From NCBI GenBank assembly GCA_910587825.1, contig CAJUNJ010000023.1:1-17521 (forward strand): 17,521 bases of DNA, written 5' to 3'. The notes under the pieces are model-generated. The model ran no database searches and was not told the origin of the DNA. It saw nothing but the letters and a program-made list of their open reading frames with translations. This DNA is from an uncultured Christensenellaceae bacterium (GTDB taxonomy: Bacteria > Bacillota > Clostridia > Christensenellales > Borkfalkiaceae). Every line of letters starts with the position of its first letter. Position 1 is the stretch's first letter. A program made the translations under genes and the position numbers. This document shows positions 7,224 to 13,543 of the stretch, piece after piece.

Positions 7224-7252
7224 CTAAACTTTCATTTTTTGTCTTAAATTTA
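7224..7252 (-). promoter_or_regulatory. Possible LytTR binding pair upstream of the esterase promoter
   Basis: On the minus strand TAAATTTAA (7252-7244) and AAAGTTTAG (7232-7224) are separated by 11 nt. The second matches the published LytTR consensus [TA][AC][CA]GTTN[AG][TG] at 9/9, the first at 7/9. The 20-bp centre spacing equals that of the first two repeats at the regulator's own promoter. The AT-rich context makes chance matches possible. Confidence 0.4.
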
Positions 7253-7263
7253 CACTTGCGAAG

Positions 7264-8613
7264 TTATGCGGCGGTTGCCGCGCGTGAAGAAGACAACTTT
7301 TCGGGAAGCATTATTTTCAGACTGAACACGCCGTTTTCCTGCGAAAAGTAAATTTCTCCTCCGTACTTTTTAACGAGCATAGACATACTTTTCGTGCCGA
7401 AGCCGTGGACGGATTTGTCCGCTTCGGTAGTCTGCGGAAAGCCGTCTTTGATTATAAGCCCGCCTTCCGTATAGTTTAAGCAGTCTATCATAGTCATACC
7501 GGCAATCCGCTTTACCGTAAGGTCTATAATACGTCTGTTTAAGTCGTCTATTCCCACTACCGCATTTATTGCGTTGGAAAGCATATTACCGAAAAGCGAA
7601 TACAGCTCCGACTCGGACAGATGCCAAAGTCCCGAACAGTCCGCCATACAGGTAAGCTTAATACCTCGCTTTATGCAGATTAAACTTTTTTCGGTCAAAA
7701 GCACGTCTATCGGAGCGCAGCCGGTCTTTACGGTTCCGTCGTAAATTGCGGTGCAGTTTTCTATTTCTTTAAGTTCTTCGGCGGAAATTCCGCTTTCGGA
7801 AAGGCGGAGCGACTGAATTTTATGTTTCAGGTCGTGACACTTTATATTTATAATGTCTATGTTTTCTTTGGCAAGTTCGTACTGGCGTTTGTCCTGCTCC
7901 CAAAGACGCCTTACGGCGGAAATTTCGTTGCGCAATCCGACGTTTTCAAACATACCCGAAATTATGGTTATTACGAAAAGATTTGAAAGTATAGTAAAAC
8001 AGTAATTTACTATGCTAAGCTGATACTGCCACCAATACGCGTTTGTGTATGAACACAGCACAAGCGTTATGCTAAGCGTTACCGCCGAAATAAACATTAC
8101 GTTGCGGCTGTAAATATTTTCTATCCCCTTTGCGTGTATGCGCCTTACAAACAGAAAATAAGCGGCCACATACGCCGTCAGAAGAACGGGCGCATATATG
8201 AGCCAATATGCAAGGTTGTAATTTCCGACAACCTGCGAAAACCGCCAGACCGTACCCGTAATTTCAAACAGCGACATTACGCGGTAAAGCATATTTTGCA
8301 GACTGTACGCCGCAACCCCGCACAGGACGAGTATTTTTATAGGGCAGTCGAAGCACATTTCCATTATTACTATCGTAAACGCAAACAGCACAAAATACGG
8401 CAACGCGCCAAGTAACGGATAGTCGGGAATAAACGGCTGCAAAAAGGCGATGAGAACGGTTAGTGCGGAAAGGGTGAGAACACCGCAAATCAGCCTTAAA
8501 ATAAATAGTTTTTTGCGCCTGAGAGCGAATACCAACATTATTTCGGGAAGTACTAATTGCAGAAGAAAGAGAAAATAAGTCCTTATATAATTTATTATTA
8601 CGTCTATCACCAT
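7264..8613 (-). CDS. GHKL-type sensor histidine kinase (AgrC-like, LytTR-partner)
   Basis: 449 aa. The N-terminal ~220 residues are hydrophobic, with about six membrane segments and no large extracellular domain. A helical stretch (about 225-255) leads to the phosphoacceptor motif CHDLKH with His260. The ATPase domain has LFGNMLSNAINAV (341-352, N-box asparagines) and HGFGTKSM (403-410, G-box). This is the HATPase_c_5 arrangement of AgrC/ComD-like kinases. The ATG directly follows the TAA of the response regulator gene with no spacer. Its Shine-Dalgarno region is the GGAGG-G10 tract at the end of that gene, so translation is probably coupled. The kinase is expected to phosphorylate the adjacent LytTR regulator. 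The signal is unknown; no AgrD-like peptide gene was seen. Confidence 0.92.
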   Translation of the reverse strand: MVIDVIINYIRTYFLFLLQLVLPEIMLVFALRRKKLFILRLICGVLTLSALTVLIAFLQPFIPDYPLLGALPYFVLFAFTIVIMEMCFDCPIKILVLCGVAAYSLQNMLYRVMSLFEITGTVWRFSQVVGNYNLAYWLIYAPVLLTAYVAAYFLFVRRIHAKGIENIYSRNVMFISAVTLSITLVLCSYTNAYWWQYQLSIVNYCFTILSNLFVITIISGMFENVGLRNEISAVRRLWEQDKRQYELAKENIDIINIKCHDLKHKIQSLRLSESGISAEELKEIENCTAIYDGTVKTGCAPIDVLLTEKSLICIKRGIKLTCMADCSGLWHLSESELYSLFGNMLSNAINAVVGIDDLNRRIIDLTVKRIAGMTMIDCLNYTEGGLIIKDGFPQTTEADKSVHGFGTKSMSMLVKKYGGEIYFSQENGVFSLKIMLPEKLSSSRAATAA

Positions 8614-9327
8614 TTAGTTTACCCCCCCCCCTCCGAAATAATCCATAAGCTCTTTTACAAACTGCTTACGGCGCGGATGGCTTATTTTCAGGTTGTAACC
8701 AGCGACGTCTAAGTCGTAACCGCGTATAGCGTCTATAAACCGCGCGTTTACCAGATAGCAGGAATTACAGCGGAAAAAACCGTTGTCCTTCAACTGTTTT
8801 TCGGCGGTCGAAAGCGAACCGCGCGTCTCCACGGTTCCGTCGACAAGCTGATATTTAAGCTGGTGCCCCATTACTTCCACAAATATTATCCTGTCGGTGG
8901 AGAGGCAGGTGTAGCCGCCGTATACCGGTACTATTACCGTGCGCGCTTCTACCGAACGCGCGACGTTTAACGCCTTTTTCAGTTTAAGGCTGAAATCCGC
9001 ATAGTTTAGCGGTTTTATCAAGAAATCAAGCGCATCGACTTCATACCCCTTTTGCGCGTACTGCGCCATACGGGTAAAGAACATCAGAGGTACGGTCTTA
9101 TCCGTAGCCCTCAATACCTTGGCGGCATTAAGCCCGTTCATCCCCGGCAATTCTATATCCATAAATATTATGGAATAGACAGACGGTCTGTACCCGTCAA
9201 TAAATTTTTCTGCGCTGTCGAAATGAACGGTGTCGATACTTACGTCGTTTTCTTTACAGTATTTGGCGACAAAGCTTTTAAAGGATTCCGCCGTGGCGGC
9301 GTCGTCTTCTATGATTGCGATTATGAT
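8614..9327 (-). CDS. LytTR-family response regulator (AgrA/LytR type), non-canonical start codon
   Basis: 237 aa if started at ATC 9325-9327. The N-terminal receiver domain has the acidic pocket IIEDD (Glu7, Asp8), phosphoacceptor Asp57 in IIFMDIELPGMNG, Thr85, and Lys105 in FLIKPLN. The LytTR DNA-binding domain follows (about 132-230; VEVMGHQLKYQLVDGTVETR, then FFRCNSCYLVN). Only the Met at 9160-9162 is a standard start in this frame, but it would delete the first 55 residues, including the acidic pocket. A strong GGGGAGGAG lies just upstream: GGAGG is 8 nt before ATC 9325-9327 and 11 nt before ATA 9322-9324. An in-frame stop lies just upstream at about 9390, with no ATG, GTG or TTG between. 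Start at ATC or ATA, or an ATG lost by mutation or sequencing error, is inferred. It is first in the operon with the kinase. Confidence 0.88.
   Translation of the reverse strand: MIIAIIEDDAATAESFKSFVAKYCKENDVSIDTVHFDSAEKFIDGYRPSVYSIIFMDIELPGMNGLNAAKVLRATDKTVPLMFFTRMAQYAQKGYEVDALDFLIKPLNYADFSLKLKKALNVARSVEARTVIVPVYGGYTCLSTDRIIFVEVMGHQLKYQLVDGTVETRGSLSTAEKQLKDNGFFRCNSCYLVNARFIDAIRGYDLDVAGYNLKISHPRRKQFVKELMDYFGGGGVN
8622..8631 (-). repeat. G10 homopolymer (C10 on plus) at the regulator/kinase junction
   Basis: Ten consecutive C on the plus strand read as G10 on the minus strand. They encode the last glycines of the response regulator (FGGGGVN) and directly extend the GGAGG before the kinase ATG. 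Homopolymers this long are prone to slippage. Confidence 0.9.
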
Positions 9328-9370
9328 ATATTTCTCCTCCCCGTAAAAAATTGTATTTTTCTCCGTAAAG

Positions 9371-9399
9371 ATTATACAGCCTGATTGGCATTAAATCAA
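9371..9399 (-). promoter_or_regulatory. Promoter of the response regulator/kinase operon
   Basis: On the minus strand TTGATT (9399-9394) and a perfect TATAAT (9376-9371) are separated by 17 nt. The expected start is near 9364, leaving a short leader of about 37 nt with the GGGGAGGAG site. Confidence 0.8.
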
Positions 9400-9448
9400 T
9401 AAACTTGCCGAAATTTGCCCTAAGCTTGCAAAATACGTCCTAAACTTA
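9399..9448 (-). promoter_or_regulatory. Three phased LytTR-type direct repeats
   Basis: On the minus strand TAAGTTTAG (9448-9440), CAAGCTTAG (9428-9420) and CAAGTTTAT (9407-9399) are separated by 11 and 12 nt, giving centres 20 and 21 bp apart. They match the LytTR/AgrA consensus [TA][AC][CA]GTTN[AG][TG] at 9, 7 and 8 of 9 positions. The last repeat touches the -35 box, the usual place for activator contact. Autoregulation by the encoded LytTR protein is the simplest reading. Confidence 0.65.
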
Positions 9449-9506
9449 ATTTTACGTTGCAAATGCGCGCCCGACGCAATGCTTAAAAATTGTAAATAAG
9501 AGGCAG

Positions 9507-9535
9507 TTGACAAAACTGACGTTTTGTAATAAAAT
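9507..9535 (+). promoter_or_regulatory. Promoter of the YwaF-like membrane protein gene
   Basis: A perfect TTGACA (9507-9512) and TAAAAT (9530-9535) are 17 nt apart. The predicted transcription start (about 9542-9545) is at or within a few bases of the ATG at 9545, so the mRNA would have almost no leader. Confidence 0.75.
9510..9527. promoter_or_regulatory. Palindromic operator candidate inside the promoter spacer
   Basis: ACAAAAC (9510-9516) and GTTTTGT (9521-9527) form a perfect 7-bp inverted repeat around TGAC, between the -35 and -10 boxes. A dimeric repressor bound here would block RNA polymerase. The cognate regulator is not identifiable. Confidence 0.45.
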
Positions 9536-9544
9536 ATTTATGCT

Positions 9545-11038
9545 ATGAAATTACAAAGGTGCAATGAAATTGCGCTGAAAGTCTGCACGGGACTGCTGCT
9601 TGCGGTTGCGCTTGTACTTACTTTCACCGTTTCCGATTATTACATATTCAACAGAATAAAAGAGTACGGCGTAATTTTTTCAATCTGTCAATGGATGAAA
9701 AAAGCGGGACTGCTGTTAATTCCGCTTGCCGTATTCTACAACAAAAAATGCTGTTCGGACATTGCAAAGTACGTACTGCCGCTCTTTGTTATAGTATCCT
9801 GCTTTACTTTCGGCAACTTCTTCGACGCGACTTCTATAACCGAAAACAGCACGGGCGCGGACTTATGTTTTGCGCAAATAAACGAATTTATTACCAAAGC
9901 CGCGAATATGGCGCTGTTTTTCATTTCAAACGCGCTTTACCTGTTAATTTGCGCGGGACTGTTTTTACGCGACGGGTGGAAAGTCGGGGCGAAAAGTTTT
10001 ATATTTTTACCCCTTGCGATAATTGCGTGTATGCCCCTCAACATATTCGAAAACTTTTTCGACGCGGAAGATTTCCGCGGGACGTTCTGGTGGTTCAGAA
10101 ATTTCACGGTATGGCACCTGCTTGCCCTGCTTACGCTTGTAGGATTCACTGTCGGGGCTTATTACTTTTTAAAAAGACAGGACCTTAAAAGACAGCACGA
10201 ATATCTTGTTGCGGGCGCAATAGTCCTGCTGATACAGTATCACAGCAAAGATTCTGTCCTGCTTGGCGACGGTTACAACGTATATACTTATGTCTTTTCG
10301 GCGGTTCCGCTGTTCATTTGCAACATAGGCGTATACGTGGCAAGCCTTTCTGTTATTCTGAGAAAACGCCCGCTGTACGCAATTTCGTTTTTCGTACACG
10401 CAGTAGGGGCGTTGACGGTATTTATATACTTCGGCAAGGACGAAATGTCTAACTACGGAATTATAGCAAGTTATTCAATACTCTTCTTCTGCCTTACACA
10501 CTGCCTGCTGTTTGCGCTGTGCGTTCTGCCGAGCGCGTTGGGGCATTACAAGTTCAGGGTAAAGGACTGCATTATTCCGCTTATTTATTACTGTATAGTA
10601 ATAATACTTGCGACGGTTGCAAGCGCGGTAGTGTCGTCATTCCTTGAAGGTTACACTTATAACGGATACACTTTAAGCTTCGAAAACGGCGATTTCAACC
10701 TGCCCAACTATGCGTTTACGCAGGTAAATCCCCTGCCCATAGAAGTGCCTATGATTCCCCTGAGAATATGGAAATGGGATATGAACGTGCTGTACGTCAT
10801 ACTTGTTTACGTCGCGTACGTCTGCCTGTTCTGGGCGTGGACGGGCGTTTACTACGCTTTCCTTGCAATACGCAAAAAAGTACTTGCAAAAATTCACGGG
10901 GGTGCAGTTACCGAAGAATTGCAAACAGCGGCAGCCGAAGCCGCAATAGCCGATGTTTCCGACGGCACGCCCGACGGCGATACTTCCGATAACGCGTGCG
11001 GAGACAATACTTGCGACGTCGCAGACGAAGACAAATAA
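9545..11038 (+). CDS. Polytopic membrane protein, C-terminal half YwaF/TMEM164-like, acidic tail
   Basis: 497 aa with roughly ten membrane segments between residues 11 and 440. The second half resembles YwaF/TIGR02206 proteins: VPLFICNIGVYVASLSVIL (254-272) is like the family's PLHLC(N/D) segment, followed by a TM ending CLTHCLLF (316-323) like its conserved His helix, and later an NYAF...NPLPI stretch (388-399) before a last helix. This is a weak, pattern-level match and no function follows from it. The last ~40 residues form a soluble tail rich in Asp, Glu, Ala and Thr, probably cytoplasmic. There is no Shine-Dalgarno sequence before the ATG, and no alternative in-frame start near it has one. 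Transcribed divergently from the LytTR operon; the shared upstream region may let the same regulator reach both. Confidence 0.7.
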   Translation: MKLQRCNEIALKVCTGLLLAVALVLTFTVSDYYIFNRIKEYGVIFSICQWMKKAGLLLIPLAVFYNKKCCSDIAKYVLPLFVIVSCFTFGNFFDATSITENSTGADLCFAQINEFITKAANMALFFISNALYLLICAGLFLRDGWKVGAKSFIFLPLAIIACMPLNIFENFFDAEDFRGTFWWFRNFTVWHLLALLTLVGFTVGAYYFLKRQDLKRQHEYLVAGAIVLLIQYHSKDSVLLGDGYNVYTYVFSAVPLFICNIGVYVASLSVILRKRPLYAISFFVHAVGALTVFIYFGKDEMSNYGIIASYSILFFCLTHCLLFALCVLPSALGHYKFRVKDCIIPLIYYCIVIILATVASAVVSSFLEGYTYNGYTLSFENGDFNLPNYAFTQVNPLPIEVPMIPLRIWKWDMNVLYVILVYVAYVCLFWAWTGVYYAFLAIRKKVLAKIHGGAVTEELQTAAAEAAIADVSDGTPDGDTSDNACGDNTCDVADEDK

Positions 11039-11051
11039 AATTAAGGGTATT

Positions 11052-11089
11052 AAAAAAGCTTTCACACATTCGGGGTGAAAGCTTTTTTT
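11052..11089. terminator. Bidirectional terminator between convergent genes
   Basis: AAAAAAGCTTTCAC (11052-11065) and GTGAAAGCTTTTTT (11075-11088) form a 14-bp stem with a 9-nt loop. A and T runs on either side give a U tract in both directions. It serves the membrane protein gene on the plus strand and the Na/Pi gene on the minus strand. Confidence 0.92.
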
Positions 11090-11099
11090 GATTGACCTG

Positions 11100-12839
11100 T
11101 TATTTTTGCTGAACGGCGCCGTGTCCGTAATCTTTTACGGAGTTTGCGATATTGTGCATATGATCGCCGATACGTTCCATATTGACGGCAAGCTGTAAGA
11201 ACAACGCGCCCGCTTCCGCACTGCATTTTCCGTCAGCCATACGCTGTATGTGCGCCTGCTGCATCACCTCGTTCATACGGTCTGTTTCCTGCTCTTCGCG
11301 TTCGACGTCGACCGTGTACTTTAAATCGCTGTCGGCAAACACGCTGCAAACGTATTTGTACAGATTGGATATATGCGAATCCATTTCGCGAATTTCGTCC
11401 TTGGCGGAGTCGGTAAATTCAACCTTGTCTTCGATAAGTTTCTGGGCGTATTCCACTATGTTTTCCGCATAGTCGCCCACTCGCTCTATATCCGACACGA
11501 CGCGGAAAAAAGAGCTGACTTTCTTTTCGTCGAGTTCTGAAATTTCGGTAAGCGAAAGCCTTATAAGAAATGACACAATGTATTTGTTGGCGGCGTTTAT
11601 GTTATTTTCCCTTTCGGCAAATTCGTCTTTGCGGGAAAGGTCGCCGGAAAGAAGCATATCGAGTGAAAGCTTATAGTTAGTGAACGCGTCTTCGCCCATT
11701 TTCAGAAGCTGTTTGCGTACCTGACCGACGGCTATGGCGGGGGTCTTTAAAATACGCAGGTCGAGAGTATCGGAATCTTCCTGTTCTTCCCCGCCATTCT
11801 TTTCTGGAACTATAAGGCAGGCAAGCTTGACGAGATATTTAAGGAAAGGTAAAAGTAACGCCGTAGTAAGCAGATTGAACACCATATGGAAAATTGCAAT
11901 CTGCCACTGTGTCTGAGGGATTATTCCGTTTAAGAACTGCGCTATGTACTTGCCCGCGAACGCGACGGGGAAAATGAAGATAAGACAGCCCGCAACGTTA
12001 AAAAGAAGGTGAACCGCCGCCGTGCGCTTTGCGTTGACGCTTGCGCCGAAAGACGAGATAAGCGACGTAAGGCAGGTCCCGACGTTTGCGCCGAGAATTA
12101 TGCACATAGCCATCTGCAACGAGATGAGATTGGAACTTGCAAGAGAAATAATAATTGCCGTAAGCGCCGCGGACGACTGCATAAGGGCGGTAAGCAACAC
12201 GCCGAGAAGGAACAGTACTATTATTTCCCAGGTCAGTGTTTCTTTGCCGTTGCCTATGGCGATGAACATACCTTCTATCGCGCCTTCAACGTTTTCGTTG
12301 TCAAGCATATCGCCGACCGCGCCCGACATTACGTTAAGACCTATAAAAATAAGCCCTATACCTTCAAGTATAGCGCCGACCTGCTTAAATTTGTCGCTTT
12401 TGCCGACAAGGGTGAACACAAAGCCGACGAACGCGACGAGGGCGAACACAGCCGCCGCAGAGAAAGAAGCCCCGCCCGCAGACGAAAGAGCCATTATAAA
12501 CGCCGAAATAGTAGTACCGATGTTTGCGCCCATTATTACGGACGCCGCCTGCGTAAGCGTCATAAGCCCGACGTTTACGAAACCGACAATCATAACCGTG
12601 GTCGCCGCCGAACTGTTGACGATTGCAGTTACCGCCGCGCCCGTTCCTACGCCGACAAACCTGTTTTTGGTTGCTTTGCCCATCAGTCTTCGCATAGATT
12701 TGCCCGCGGCTTTTTCTATGTTGCTGCCCATCATACTCATTCCTATCATAAACACGGTTATTCCGCCGAGTATGAAGAACATACTGCCGACAACGGTAAG
12801 CACGTCTGAACCGTTGAGCGCAAGAAGTGAATTTAACAT
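11100..12839 (-). CDS. Na/Pi cotransporter family protein with C-terminal PhoU domain
   Basis: 579 aa. The membrane part (about 12-345) contains the two inverted Na_Pi_cotrans repeats: NSSAATTVM (75-83) with GANIGTTISA (104-113), and QSSAALTAI (221-229) with GANVGTCLTS (250-259). The QSS/NSS and GAN(I/V)GT motifs form the substrate site in this family (PF02690, NptA/YjbB group). After a charged linker rich in Glu/Asp, a PhoU-like helical domain (about 365-570) shows its two signatures, SDIERVGDYAENIVEYAQ (449-466) and ERIGDHMHNIANS (555-567). Phosphate transport or export coupled to Na+ is the family role; direction is not shown. The start has AGGGG directly abutting the ATG and a better-spaced GGAG 11 nt upstream. 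It has its own strong promoter and shares a terminator with the convergent gene. Confidence 0.95.
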   Translation of the reverse strand: MLNSLLALNGSDVLTVVGSMFFILGGITVFMIGMSMMGSNIEKAAGKSMRRLMGKATKNRFVGVGTGAAVTAIVNSSAATTVMIVGFVNVGLMTLTQAASVIMGANIGTTISAFIMALSSAGGASFSAAAVFALVAFVGFVFTLVGKSDKFKQVGAILEGIGLIFIGLNVMSGAVGDMLDNENVEGAIEGMFIAIGNGKETLTWEIIVLFLLGVLLTALMQSSAALTAIIISLASSNLISLQMAMCIILGANVGTCLTSLISSFGASVNAKRTAAVHLLFNVAGCLIFIFPVAFAGKYIAQFLNGIIPQTQWQIAIFHMVFNLLTTALLLPFLKYLVKLACLIVPEKNGGEEQEDSDTLDLRILKTPAIAVGQVRKQLLKMGEDAFTNYKLSLDMLLSGDLSRKDEFAERENNINAANKYIVSFLIRLSLTEISELDEKKVSSFFRVVSDIERVGDYAENIVEYAQKLIEDKVEFTDSAKDEIREMDSHISNLYKYVCSVFADSDLKYTVDVEREEQETDRMNEVMQQAHIQRMADGKCSAEAGALFLQLAVNMERIGDHMHNIANSVKDYGHGAVQQK

Positions 12840-12894
12840 CCCCTGTTTTTCTCCGAAAGCCTGAATTATTTGTAAAAAATTTATTACATTTTAA

Positions 12895-12923
12895 ATTGTA
12901 TCAATTTTTATATGTACTGTCAA
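12895..12923 (-). promoter_or_regulatory. Promoter of the Na/Pi cotransporter gene
   Basis: On the minus strand TTGACA (12923-12918, consensus) and TACAAT (12900-12895, 5/6) are exactly 17 nt apart. The predicted leader is about 49 nt of AT-rich sequence with no clear structure. Confidence 0.85.
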
Positions 12924-12937
12924 TAAAATATAATCAA

Positions 12938-12976
12938 TTAACCGCCGACAATTAATTGCAAAATTCGCGCGGTTAA
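12938..12976. repeat. Inverted repeat TTAACCGC...GCGGTTAA around the trmL -35 region
   Basis: Perfect 8-bp arms (12938-12945 and 12969-12976) enclose 23 nt that include the 10-bp palindrome CAATTAATTG (12949-12958). It lies in the divergent region between the Na/Pi gene and trmL and covers the likely -35 of trmL. Operator or cruciform; function unknown. Confidence 0.4.
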
Positions 12977-12984
12977 ATTAAAAT
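12956..12984 (+). promoter_or_regulatory. Probable promoter of trmL
   Basis: TTGCAA (12956-12961) and TAAAAT (12979-12984) with a 17-nt spacer. The predicted start near 12991 leaves a leader of about 20 nt holding the AGGAG site. Confidence 0.55.
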
Positions 12985-13011
12985 AATTTACGGAAGATAA
13001 AGGAGATGAAT

Positions 13012-13503
13012 ATGTTCAATATTGTTTTGGTTGAACCCGAAATTCCGCAGAATACGGGAAATATAGTAAGAACCTGCCACGCGACGGGTTGCGCTTTGCA
13101 CCTTGTGCGCCCGCTCGGTTTTTCCGTAACGGACAAATACTTAAAGCGTGCGGGGCTTGATTACTGGGACGAAGTAAGCATAACGTACTACGACGGCATA
13201 GACGAACTGTTTGCAAAGTACCCTTCGGCTAAGTATTGGTTTTTTACGACGAAGGGGCTTAAACGGCATTGCGACGCAAACTTTTCGGAAGGCGACTTCC
13301 TCGTCTTCGGAAAAGAGACGAAAGGGCTGGACGAAAATCTTTTAAAAGCGAATAAAGAGCACAGCCTCAGAATACCTATGTTGGGAGATACGCGTAGCCT
13401 TAACCTTTCAAACTCGGTTGCGGTTGCCGTATACGAAGGTTTAAGGCAGCTTGACTTTGACGGATTCAGAACACAGGGACAATTACACAATTTAAAGTGG
13501 TAA
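13012..13503 (+). CDS. trmL: tRNA (cytidine(34)-2'-O)-methyltransferase TrmL
   Basis: 163 aa SPOUT (SpoU-class) methyltransferase, the short TrmL/YibK form without an extra RNA-binding domain. It should 2'-O-methylate the wobble base of leucine tRNAs using S-adenosylmethionine. Motif 1 EIPQNTGNIVRTC (10-22), motif 2 LVFGKETKGL (97-106) and motif 3 MLGDTRSLNLSNSVAVAVYEG (123-143), which forms the knotted SAM site, are all intact. Start choice: the ATG at 13006 touches AGGAG (13001-13005) with no space, while the in-frame ATG at 13012 is 6 nt away and gives the usual N-terminus MFNIVLVEPEIPQ. I use 13012. No terminator is seen before rdgB, which has its own promoter, so readthrough is possible. 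Confidence 0.95.
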   Translation: MFNIVLVEPEIPQNTGNIVRTCHATGCALHLVRPLGFSVTDKYLKRAGLDYWDEVSITYYDGIDELFAKYPSAKYWFFTTKGLKRHCDANFSEGDFLVFGKETKGLDENLLKANKEHSLRIPMLGDTRSLNLSNSVAVAVYEGLRQLDFDGFRTQGQLHNLKW

Positions 13504-13508
13504 TTATC

Positions 13509-13537
13509 TTTACATTTTTATAACTTCATTGTATAAT
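13509..13537 (+). promoter_or_regulatory. Promoter of rdgB, predicting a leaderless transcript
   Basis: TTTACA (13509-13514, 5/6) and a perfect TATAAT (13532-13537) are 17 nt apart. Counting 7 nt from the -10 box places transcription start at 13544, the A of the rdgB ATG. Confidence 0.75.
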
Positions 13538-13543
13538 ACTTAT

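Noticed and set aside
9340..9376. Short leader peptide before the response regulator
   Set aside because: No standard start codon in the ~37-nt leader, and no paired attenuator structure.
7264..9544. AgrB/AgrD-type autoinducing peptide genes beside the kinase
   Set aside because: I looked for a small peptide gene and an AgrB-like protease near the pair and found none; the adjacent YwaF-like membrane protein lacks AgrB features.
12022..12864. Long open frames (280 and 266 codons) on the plus strand opposite the Na/Pi cotransporter
   Set aside because: They lie fully antisense to a gene with intact family motifs, show no recognisable domain, and contain low-complexity Ile/Thr/Pro or Arg/His-rich runs typical of antisense shadows.
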